From Xanthomonas vesicatoria ATCC 35937 (lineage in GTDB: Bacteria; Pseudomonadota; Gammaproteobacteria; Xanthomonadales; Xanthomonadaceae): 64,000 nucleotides of DNA. The notes below the pieces were generated by a model, which was not told where the DNA came from, made no database searches, and saw nothing but the letters and a program-made list of their open reading frames with translations. Position 1 is the first letter of the stretch, and each line of letters opens with the position of its first letter. Positions 34,771-42,405 of the stretch are shown here, piece after piece. A program made the position numbers and the translations under genes. Where the stretch lies: contig NZ_CP018725.1 in NCBI RefSeq assembly GCF_001908725.1, forward strand, positions 2,976,001 to 3,040,000, given 5' to 3'.

Positions 34771-35169
34771 ATGAGTCTGCAAATTCCTCAGGGGGCCTTG
34801 GTGGTCGTGGCCGACGGCGGCGAAGCGCGCTGGTTCACCAACACCGGTAACGAAGCCAAGGTCGTGCTGCGCCAGCATGCGCGCACCGACGTGCAGAACG
34901 TCGACGACGACGGCCCGGCCGGCAAGGCGCCGCAGGATCTCACCGAAGCAGACCGGGATGAAATGACCTTTGCCAAGCAGCTGTCGCAGGCCTTGAACGA
35001 TGGCGCGCTGAAACACGACTACGCGCATCTGGTGCTGGTAGCCGACCCGACCACGCTGGGCCGTATCCGTCCGCTTTTGCACAAGGAAACCCAGCAGCGC
35101 CTGGTCGGCGATCTGGCCAAGGACCTGACCAACCTGCCGCTGGAAGATATCCAGCGCGCCCTGTCGTAA
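34771..35169 (+). CDS. Host attachment family protein
   Basis: A 132-residue cytoplasmic protein with VVVADGGEARWFTNTG, then RTDVQNVDDD, FAKQLSQALNDGALKHDYAH and LVLVADPTTLGRIRPLL, and ending in DLTNLPLEDIQRAL. This is the pattern of the family named after a protein needed for attachment of Agrobacterium to plant cells; the fold recalls eRF1-domain proteins. GGAGAAAT precedes the ATG. The biochemical role is unknown. Confidence 0.88.
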   Translation: MSLQIPQGALVVVADGGEARWFTNTGNEAKVVLRQHARTDVQNVDDDGPAGKAPQDLTEADRDEMTFAKQLSQALNDGALKHDYAHLVLVADPTTLGRIRPLLHKETQQRLVGDLAKDLTNLPLEDIQRALS

Positions 35170-35222
35170 GCGCAACAATCACGCGTGTCACGCAGCACTA
35201 GCGTGGACGGCGTCCGGAATCG

Positions 35223-35294
35223 GGAGTGTATTGCTCATACACTTCCATTCCTGGCCCATCGCGTGTGCCGGCCAACTGCACACGCGCGATGGGT
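35223..35294 (+). promoter_or_regulatory. Structured leader with two hairpins before the thioredoxin-like gene
   Basis: AGTGTA/TACACT forms a first hairpin (35223-35246). CCCATCGCG-TGTGC pairs with GCACA-CGCGCGATGGG in a second, longer stem with one small bulge (35254-35294), ending 27 bases before the ATG at 35321. No T run follows, so it is not a simple terminator. It may be a structured 5' leader or a repeat. Confidence 0.35.
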
Positions 35295-35320
35295 CATCTA
35301 CCGTAACGGAGACACAGTTG

Positions 35321-35650
35321 ATGGGGTTTGTTCGCGAGTACGCCACCCAAGCACCGGAGCGTAGCGAGATCGATGCGCAGGCTGGGCTCCAGTTGCTGGA
35401 ATTCGGCACGGACTGGTGCGGGCATTGCATTGCGGCGCAGCCGTTGTTGCAGAAGTTGCTGGGTGGTCATGACGCGATGACGTACCGCAAATTCGAAGAT
35501 GGAAAAGGGCGGCCGCTGGGTCGCTCGTTTCGCGTCAAGTTGTGGCCAACGGTGATCCTGCTGCGCGATGGCCAAGAAGTCGCCCGCGCGGTACGCCCGC
35601 AAACCCGTGACGACCTGCAAGAGCTGCTGGCAGTGCTGGAGGCAGGCTGA
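35321..35650 (+). CDS. Thioredoxin family protein
   Basis: A 109-residue protein with the redox motif in FGTDWCGHC (CGHC is the protein-disulfide-isomerase-like variant rather than CGPC), then KLWPTVILLRDGQE with the cis-Pro, and a C-terminal helix. Between them is a charged segment ending in GRPLGRSF, as in YbbN-like short thioredoxins. It probably acts as a cytoplasmic disulfide reductase. I use the ATG at 35321, after GTAACGGAGA. Confidence 0.88.
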   Translation: MGFVREYATQAPERSEIDAQAGLQLLEFGTDWCGHCIAAQPLLQKLLGGHDAMTYRKFEDGKGRPLGRSFRVKLWPTVILLRDGQEVARAVRPQTRDDLQELLAVLEAG

Positions 35651-36095
35651 CGCGCGCAGCGGTTGCATCGCCTGGTTGTAGATCAGCTGCGCTTGGCTGA
35701 CCAATCGCCTCATTGCGTCATGGCACTCCGTCTGCAGTGCCGCTGCAACTTATATCGTGGTCATCGCGCAGCTGGTGTTGCTGCTGTCGATGCGCCTGCA
35801 CAACAATACGCAATGTCTGAAGCAGCGCAAATCCTGCGCGCTGCACGGTCGAGCCTGCAGTAAATTGCACGCTGGTGTAACATAGCGCGCTGATCAAACC
35901 CTTGGGTATACGCCCATCCCTTTGGTCATCTGTCCTGCAGCGCCGCTGAGTTGACGCGGCCGTCCGGGAATGCCTCCGGCCTCTCCAGTGCATGTGCTCC
36001 TGCCGTGTGTCTGCGATGTGCTGTGTCCTGTGGGTTGTCAGGGCGAGCGGGCAGCGGTGGCCCGCATCTGGAACGCACTTCTGGAGACCAAACAC
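35651..36095. other. 445-bp region, no gene seen
   Basis: The region lies between the thioredoxin-like and ProP-like genes. Frames open here have no family sequence. The last 200 bp probably hold the promoter of the osmolyte transporter, but no convincing -35/-10 pair was found. Confidence 0.45.
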
Positions 36096-37586
36096 ATGCA
36101 CGACACGCGCGCGATCCGTTCGCACTTCGGTTGGTTCAAACGCCGCCGCCAACTGCAACTCGACGACGTCACCGTGGTGGATCGCGGCATGCTGCGCCGC
36201 GCGGTGAGCGCCGCAGCGCTGGGCAATGCGATGGAGTGGTTCGACTTCGGCGTGTATGGCTACCTGGCGGTGACGCTGGGGCAGGTGTTCTTCCCGGCCA
36301 GCAATCCCACCGCGCAGTTGATCGCCACCTTCGCCACCTTCACCGTCGCCTTTCTGGTACGCCCAATTGGGGGCATGGTGTTCGGCCCGTTGGGCGATCG
36401 CTATGGGCGTCAGAAGGTGCTGGCGGCCACAATGATCCTGATGGCGTTGGGCACCTTCAGCATCGGCCTGATCCCCTCCTACGAGCGCATCGGTCTGTGG
36501 GCACCGGCCTTGCTGTTGCTCGCACGCTTGTTGCAAGGCTTTTCCACCGGTGGCGAATACGGCGGTGCGGCCACCTTCATCGCCGAATATGCCACCGACC
36601 GCAATCGCGGTGTGATGGGCAGCTGGCTGGAGTTCGGCACGCTGGGCGGTTACATCGCCGGTGCCGCCACGGTGACCGCGTTGCACATGAGCGTGACCCC
36701 GGCGCAGATGCTCGATTGGGGCTGGCGGGTGCCGTTCCTGATCGCCGGCCCACTTGGGCTGCTGGGCCTGTATATGCGCATGAAACTGGAGGAAACCCCC
36801 GCATTTCGCGCCTACACCGAGCAATCGGAGCAGCGCGAGCGAGAGACTGCGGGCCAGGGCCTGATGACGCTGCTGCGCCTGCACTGGCCACAACTGCTCA
36901 AGTGCGTCGGCCTGGTGCTGGTGTTCAACGTCACCGACTACATGCTGCTGACCTATATGCCCAGCTACCTCAGCGTCACCATGGGCTACGCAGAGAGCAA
37001 GGGTTTGCTGCTGATCATCCTGGTGATGCTGGTGATGATGCCGCTCAACATCGTCGGCGGTCTCTTCAGCGACAAACTGGGGCGTCGGCCGATGATCATC
37101 GGCGCGTGCATTGCCTTGTTCGCATTGGCGATCCCGTGCCTGCTGCTGATCGGCAGCGGCTCGGATGCGTTGATCTTCCTCGGGTTGATGCTGCTGGGCC
37201 TGGCGCTGGTGTGCTTTACCAGTTCGATGCCGTCCACATTGCCGGCGCTGTTCTACACGCCGGTGCGCTACAGCGCGTTGTCGATCGGCTTCAACGTGTC
37301 GGTGTCGTTGTTCGGCGGCACCACGCCGCTGGTCACTGCCTGGCTGGTGGAGCGCACCGGCCATCCGTTGGTGCCGGCGTACTACCTGATGGGCGCGGCG
37401 GCGATCGGGCTGGTGACGATGCTGTTCGTGCGCGAAACAGCCGGCCTGCCGCTGCGCGGCTCGCCACCGGCAGTGGCCAGCGATGCAGAAGCGCGCGCCT
37501 TGCTGCAGGCCGATGGCCCGGTCACGGTAGATGCGCAGTTGCCGCTGCCTGGCGCGCCGCCGGTGGGCCAGCCGCGCACTGCATGA
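36096..37586 (+). CDS. ProP-like metabolite:H+ symporter (MHS family)
   Basis: A 496-residue protein with 12 spans, near the length of E. coli ProP (500). The N-terminus has RRRQLQLDDVTVVD and the start of helix 1 AALGNAMEWFDFGVYGYLA. Then come FLVRPIGGMVFGPLGDRYGR in loop 2-3, LLQGFSTGGEYGGAATFIAE and DWGWRVPFLIAGPLGLLGLY. These are signatures of the proline/betaine transporter. It should import osmoprotectants with protons. The C-terminal tail is Pro/Ala rich and I do not see the ProP coiled coil. GGAGACC precedes the ATG. Confidence 0.9.
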   Translation: MHDTRAIRSHFGWFKRRRQLQLDDVTVVDRGMLRRAVSAAALGNAMEWFDFGVYGYLAVTLGQVFFPASNPTAQLIATFATFTVAFLVRPIGGMVFGPLGDRYGRQKVLAATMILMALGTFSIGLIPSYERIGLWAPALLLLARLLQGFSTGGEYGGAATFIAEYATDRNRGVMGSWLEFGTLGGYIAGAATVTALHMSVTPAQMLDWGWRVPFLIAGPLGLLGLYMRMKLEETPAFRAYTEQSEQRERETAGQGLMTLLRLHWPQLLKCVGLVLVFNVTDYMLLTYMPSYLSVTMGYAESKGLLLIILVMLVMMPLNIVGGLFSDKLGRRPMIIGACIALFALAIPCLLLIGSGSDALIFLGLMLLGLALVCFTSSMPSTLPALFYTPVRYSALSIGFNVSVSLFGGTTPLVTAWLVERTGHPLVPAYYLMGAAAIGLVTMLFVRETAGLPLRGSPPAVASDAEARALLQADGPVTVDAQLPLPGAPPVGQPRTA

Positions 37587-37599
37587 GCGCGCGCGGCGC

Positions 37600-38058
37600 T
37601 CAGCGCAGCGCGGGGTCGCGGGCGTCGGGCATGTCCGGGAAGGGCATGCCCTGCCCGGTTTCCACATAGCGCTTGAGGCTGCTGCCCAGGAAGTACTGCC
37701 AGCTCTGGCTGCACGCCTCCAGGCATGGCGAGTCGCGGAAGCCGGACTGCACGAACTCCACCCGTGTGCCTTCGCTGGTGGAAATCAGGTCAAAGCGCAT
37801 CACCGTGCCCTCCCAGGCCGCGGTGTCGCGCATGTTGGAGCGCTCGCAGCGCCAGCGCACCAACCGGTGATCGGCGCCTTGATCGATGCGCAGGACCACC
37901 TGCCAGCCATGGCTGCTCCAGCCCAGGCGCACGCAGTCATCGGCTTGTTGCACCTCGCGCGTCCACCAACGCGCCAGCTGCACCGGCGCGGACAATGCGG
38001 CGGATACCACTTCCGGAGCGGCGGCAATCACGATGCTGTGGCGAATCTCACGGGTCAT
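37600..38058 (-). CDS. SRPBCC domain protein
   Basis: A 152-residue protein of the START-like fold: IRHSIVIAAAPEVVSAALSA, then LARWWTREVQQADD, RLVRWRCERSN, VEFVQSGF and a C-terminal helix WQYFLGSSLKRYVETGQG. The ATG at 38058 starts the fold; the frame is open 30 codons further. It is convergent with the ProP-like gene, with only 13 bp between stops. Ligand unknown. Confidence 0.85.
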   Translation of the reverse strand: MTREIRHSIVIAAAPEVVSAALSAPVQLARWWTREVQQADDCVRLGWSSHGWQVVLRIDQGADHRLVRWRCERSNMRDTAAWEGTVMRFDLISTSEGTRVEFVQSGFRDSPCLEACSQSWQYFLGSSLKRYVETGQGMPFPDMPDARDPALR

Positions 38059-38201
38059 CTGATGGGCGTTGCCTGCGTGGACACAGATGATGGCGTATTT
38101 TGCCAGCCAGTTGCAGCGTTGGCCGATCTGCGGGGGCCACTCGTCCAACGCTCACATGGCGCTGGTTACCATCGGCGCAGCCCCCTATGACGAGAGCAGG
38201 C

Positions 38202-39020
38202 ATGACGACGCTTCCGATACCGGTGATGGATGTGGCCGCGCAGCGCGACCTGGCGACGGCGCACGCGCTGCTGGAAAACCCCGGCGTTGCCGCCCAGCTA
38301 GCCAATGCGTTGGGCGCGCCGATCGAAAGCCTGATCACCAAGCGGCTGCCCAGGGTGGTGACCCGCAGCATCGACGGTCTCACCCGTCGCGCGCTGCAGG
38401 TGGCCATGAAGTCGGCGCTGCTAAGCCTGCGCGGCAAGACCGAGCCGCTGCAGCCGGCCTCCACCACGCGGCACACCCTGGCGGTGGCGGTGGCCGGTGG
38501 CGCCGGCGGTTTCTTCGGCCTGCCCGGCCTGATGGTGGAGCTACCGCTGACCACCACGGTGATGCTGCGCTCCATCGCCGACATCGCACGCGCCGAGGGC
38601 GAATCCCTGCAAAGCCCGGACACCGCGCTGGCCTGCCTGGAAGTGCTGGCGCACGGCGGCCGCAGCGCGGTGGACGATGGCGCCGAATCGGGTTATTTCG
38701 CGGTGCGCGCGGCCATGGCGCAGCAACTCAGCGCCGCCGCCCGCCATGTCGCCGCGCATGGCTTCGCCAGCCAGGGTGCGCCGGCCGTGGTGTCGCTGGT
38801 CTCGCGCATCGCCGCCAAGTTCTCGGTCAACGTGGGCGAGAAGCTCGCCGTGCAGGCGGTGCCGCTGGTGGGCGCGGTGAGCGGCGCCACCCTCAACACG
38901 GTCTTTATCCGCCATTTCCAGGCCATGGCTCGCGGTCACTTCATCGTGCGCCGGCTGGAACGGCAATTCGGCGAGGAGGCGGTGCGGCGGGCGTATGAGG
39001 CGCTGCCCTCGGCGCGATAG
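38202..39020 (+). CDS. EcsC family protein
   Basis: A 272-residue protein. It has the EcsC features: a helical N-terminus (DVAAQRDLATAHALLENPG), a Gly-rich hydrophobic stretch AVAVAGGAGGFFGLPGLMVE, TTTVMLRSIADIARAEGESL, then VPLVGAVSGATLNTVFIRHF. It is probably membrane-associated. The name comes from the third gene of the Bacillus ecs operon, and the function is unknown. It is followed by a small secreted protein gene 44 bp away, so co-transcription is possible. Confidence 0.88.
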   Translation: MTTLPIPVMDVAAQRDLATAHALLENPGVAAQLANALGAPIESLITKRLPRVVTRSIDGLTRRALQVAMKSALLSLRGKTEPLQPASTTRHTLAVAVAGGAGGFFGLPGLMVELPLTTTVMLRSIADIARAEGESLQSPDTALACLEVLAHGGRSAVDDGAESGYFAVRAAMAQQLSAAARHVAAHGFASQGAPAVVSLVSRIAAKFSVNVGEKLAVQAVPLVGAVSGATLNTVFIRHFQAMARGHFIVRRLERQFGEEAVRRAYEALPSAR

Positions 39021-39064
39021 GGCCTTACGGTTCACCCTCATCACCATTGCAGGGACTGACGGAA

Positions 39065-39460
39065 ATGAAAGCCTCATGGCGTTTGATGCTAATCCTGTGT
39101 GGCCTGATCGCCGCGCCTGCATGTGCGCAGTCCTATCGATATGGTGCGCCGGAGGTCACGCTGCGAGGAACGCTCATCAGTGCCACCGGCCAGACACCCG
39201 ATGGGGCAGAGATCATGTATCCGGCGCTGCAACTCGCCGCTCCACTTACGGTGGAGGCAACCGATGGCAACGAGGATTTGGAGCCCCGTGCAACAGGCAT
39301 CACGCCGTTACAGCTGTCCCTCGATGCCACAACCATGCGCATGTTCAAGCAAATGAAGGGTCACCAGGCGCAAGTGTCCGGCACTCTTTTCCATTCCGAT
39401 AACGGCCATCACTACACCGACGTGCTGTTGTCGGTGACCAGCGTTTCAGCAAAGTACTAG
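39065..39460 (+). CDS. Secreted DUF4431-like protein
   Basis: A 131-residue protein with a signal peptide (LMLILCGLIAAPACAQ). The mature domain begins VTLRGTLI and ends with VSGTLFHSDNGHHYTDVLLS, the Gly-Thr-Leu-Phe-His and Gly-His-His pattern of DUF4431, an OB-like beta domain found in periplasmic proteins. No enzyme motif. It starts at the ATG at 39065. Confidence 0.72.
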   Translation: MKASWRLMLILCGLIAAPACAQSYRYGAPEVTLRGTLISATGQTPDGAEIMYPALQLAAPLTVEATDGNEDLEPRATGITPLQLSLDATTMRMFKQMKGHQAQVSGTLFHSDNGHHYTDVLLSVTSVSAKY

Positions 39461-39718
39461 CTGCTCGGTCTGCTGTGTACCCAGGTGGAGCCGCTGCATC
39501 AATGCGGCCCAGCGCGTTGGTCCTCAGTGAGCGGGAGGCAGGTCACGCCCATGCAGCAGCGTGCAGCCCAGCACGGATGTCCACTGCTGCATGCGCGCAC
39601 AGGACCAGCCAGCAATGGGTACGGTGCGCGTGTCTGTGTGCCCGCTCAATGCAGCCTGCTGCGCGACGCGGGACAATGGGGATCATTGCAATGCCCTCTT
39701 TCTGTCCGGACCTGTGAC

Positions 39719-40354
39719 ATGACCAAGCCCTTTTCCCCCGCGTCCGCACGCAACCGCGATCCAATCCTTGCGGTGTTGCAGCGGCACTTCGTCGATCGCC
39801 ACCAGGCGCTGGAAATTGGCGCGGGCACCGGTCAGCACGCCGTGCATTTCGCTGCAGCGATGCCGTGGTTGCAGTGGCAGGCCAGCGACCACGCGGATCA
39901 TCTGCCGGGCATGCGGCAATGGCTGGACGAGGCCGCGCTATCCAATACGCCGCCGCCGATCGCCATGCAGGCCGTGTTGACGCCGACGCCTGGGCTGGCG
40001 CCACTGCCCACCTTGCCCGTCCTGCCCGATGGTCAGCGAGGTTTCGACGCGATCTACAGCGCCAATACCTTGCACATCATGGGCTGGCCGCAGGTGCAGG
40101 CCTTGTTCGCAGGCTTGCCTGCAGTGATGGCTCCGCAGGCGGTGATGGCGGTGTACGGGCCGTTCAACCGCGATGGCCAGTTCACCAGCGACAGCAATCG
40201 CGACTTCGATGCGATGTTGCGCGCACGCGACGCGGCATCGGGTATTCGCGATGCGGCCGAGGTGGATGCGCTGGCCGCGCAAGTAGGCCTGCAGCTGGTG
40301 GAAGATGTGGAAATGCCGGCCAATAACCGCTGCCGGGTGTGGCGTCGGGAGTAG
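39719..40354 (+). CDS. DUF938 family SAM-dependent methyltransferase-like protein
   Basis: A 211-residue protein with FSPASARNRDPILAVLQRHF, the SAM motif ALEIGAGTGQHAVHFA (motif I), WQASDHADHL, and a later YSANTLHIMGW with VYGPFNRDGQFTS. This is the complete DUF938 layout. It is likely a methyltransferase of unknown substrate. It starts at the ATG at 39719. The 308 bp after its stop show no gene. Confidence 0.9.
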   Translation: MTKPFSPASARNRDPILAVLQRHFVDRHQALEIGAGTGQHAVHFAAAMPWLQWQASDHADHLPGMRQWLDEAALSNTPPPIAMQAVLTPTPGLAPLPTLPVLPDGQRGFDAIYSANTLHIMGWPQVQALFAGLPAVMAPQAVMAVYGPFNRDGQFTSDSNRDFDAMLRARDAASGIRDAAEVDALAAQVGLQLVEDVEMPANNRCRVWRRE

Positions 40355-40662
40355 AGCGCGTTGGCGCTTGATGCGCCGGAGATGGTTGGTGCCGATTGCC
40401 GATTAGCAGCTGCGTGCACCGGATGGTTGTGCCGTGGTTGGTGGTCACCCCTGGCGCGTGGTGGCTTCGCTGCGCGTACGCGTGCCTGACTCGCCCTTGG
40501 CCGCCGCGCAGTGGGCGAATACCGTGCGCGCTGCGCCGCTGCAGTCCCCCACATCGCTGCAGATGCGCAGCAGCGCCTGCGCTCTGCACCCTACCTCTGC
40601 AGTGAGGGCGAGACGAAAGGGCGCATGGCCTGCAGCCCCTGCAGCGACGTGGTGGCTGGAGC

Positions 40663-42405
40663 TCAGCTGCGCCTGCGCTCCAGCCACCAGGTGGCGGTTG
40701 CCACCGCCAGCCATAGCAGCAGCCAGGGCCAGCGCGGTCCGGGCTGCGGCGCAGGGCGCGTTGTTGCAGGGGTGGATGCGCCGGCCGCCGCCAATGCCAA
40801 TGTGTATGCGCGGAGTTGATGCCGGTACAGCGCCGGCGCATCGCCGGGCGCGCGCACATAGATCCAGCGCGGGCTCGGCCCGCCGTGTAGCCGATGCCAG
40901 CCGGTGGTTGCGGGCCAGTAGCCGGCGCAGCGGGTTGCATTGCCGGTGCGTTGGGCCAGCAGCGGCTGGCGGGTGCCATCGGGCGCGCTCACGAAGGCGT
41001 TGGCCGTCAGATCGCACAGGATCATGCGTTGTTGCGACCAACCCTCCTGCACCGTCGCCGGTGGCGCGCCTGCCGGGCGCGCCACCGCGCCGAGCAATTG
41101 CGCCCACAGCTGCGCATGCAGCGCGCGCTGGCCGGCCAGCACCAGCGTGTAACTGTCCTGAACCACGCTCACACCGATGCGCCCGCGCCCGACGCTGCGC
41201 CACCAGCCCAGGGCGGCGCCGTCGCTGGCGCGCGCGGCGATCACCGCATCGCTGTCCTGTGGCTGCAGGTTGCGGCGTTGCAGCGGCGGCGGGGCGGTCT
41301 GTGCGCGCGCATCGGCGGGCGTGCCGGCCGGTACCAGGGCAACGGCGGTGCTGACCTCGCCGCCGGTCACCGGCAGCCCGAGTGCGCCCAGTGCGGTGCG
41401 GGTGGCGGCATCGGCCGGGTCGGCCGCCTGCACCAGCACGCCCAGGCCACGCGCGATCGCCGCGCTGACTGCTTGCCGTTGCGGTGTGGGCATGGCCAGC
41501 AAGCGCCGGGTGTCGAGCACCAGCACGTCGAGCCGGTCCAGGCTGGCGGCGTCCAGGCTGACCGCATCGCCGAGTTGCAGGCCGGCGCTGACGCTGACCT
41601 GGCTGCGCGCCGCCAGCCCCGCATCGCTGGCCCAGCGGCGCAGGTATTTGAACTCCGGCTGCGGCGCACCGGCCAGCAGCAGCACCCGGGCCGGCGGCAC
41701 CGCGGCGATCTGCACCGGGACATCGAGACGGCCCTGGTCGCCGTCAGCGGCATCGCGCAGCTGCAGGGCGAACAGCACCTGCCCTGGCGCCTTCGCCAGG
41801 CCGTGCAGGCGTACCTGGCCACGCGCATCCGGGCGGCCGCGATCGACGCGTTGGCCGGACGGGTCGAGCAAGTCTACCTGCGCGTTGGCCACGCCCCGCA
41901 CCTGCGCGGTGATGGCGACCAACTGGCCCGGTGCCACGGCTGCCGGCGCCCAGGCCGCGACCAGCCCGCGCACGGGCGGGCCCAGCGCGGCCTGCACCGC
42001 CATGCCTGCCAGGCCATCGCGATCGCGCGCGGGCAAGCCGTCGCCATGCACCACCACGCGGGCGGTGGCGGGGTTGCGACGCAGCGCAGTGGCCAGGTCG
42101 GGGACGCGCGGCACCCCGGGCAGGCGGGGCGCTTCCGGCAGCGCAACCCATTGCGCGCCCGCGCGGATCTGCGCCGGGCGGGTCCCCGCCGTGGCCACCT
42201 GCAGCACGCCGGCAGTGCCGTCACGTGGTGGCGGCAGCAGCACCGGATAGAGCAGGGCGGCCAGCAGCGGCTGGGCGGCCAGCAACCACCATAGCCGGCG
42301 ACGCGCACGTGGCTGGGCTGCATGCGCGCGCAGCAGCCGGATCCAGCCGGCGACCACCAACAGCATCAGCACGGCGGGTACCAGCCAGGGCAGTGCAATG
42401 GTCAT
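40663..42405 (-). CDS. Membrane protein with amidotransferase-like domain (last gene of the MoxR block)
   Basis: A 580-residue protein. Two N-terminal spans lie at residues 4-22 and 40-57, followed by a large periplasmic part, and one C-terminal span (PWLLLWLAVATATWW) precedes an Arg-rich end. The middle has an Ig-like stretch (LVAITAQVRGVANAQVDLLD) and then a flavodoxin-like domain with VLLLAGAPQPEFKYLRRWAS, LDVLVLDTRRLL and AIARGLGVLVQA, as in the class I glutamine-amidotransferase-like domains of the N-terminally anchored BatA/DUF4159 relatives. No catalytic Cys is visible. The start overlaps the DUF4175 stop (ATGA). Confidence 0.8.
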   Translation of the reverse strand: MTIALPWLVPAVLMLLVVAGWIRLLRAHAAQPRARRRLWWLLAAQPLLAALLYPVLLPPPRDGTAGVLQVATAGTRPAQIRAGAQWVALPEAPRLPGVPRVPDLATALRRNPATARVVVHGDGLPARDRDGLAGMAVQAALGPPVRGLVAAWAPAAVAPGQLVAITAQVRGVANAQVDLLDPSGQRVDRGRPDARGQVRLHGLAKAPGQVLFALQLRDAADGDQGRLDVPVQIAAVPPARVLLLAGAPQPEFKYLRRWASDAGLAARSQVSVSAGLQLGDAVSLDAASLDRLDVLVLDTRRLLAMPTPQRQAVSAAIARGLGVLVQAADPADAATRTALGALGLPVTGGEVSTAVALVPAGTPADARAQTAPPPLQRRNLQPQDSDAVIAARASDGAALGWWRSVGRGRIGVSVVQDSYTLVLAGQRALHAQLWAQLLGAVARPAGAPPATVQEGWSQQRMILCDLTANAFVSAPDGTRQPLLAQRTGNATRCAGYWPATTGWHRLHGGPSPRWIYVRAPGDAPALYRHQLRAYTLALAAAGASTPATTRPAPQPGPRWPWLLLWLAVATATWWLERRRS

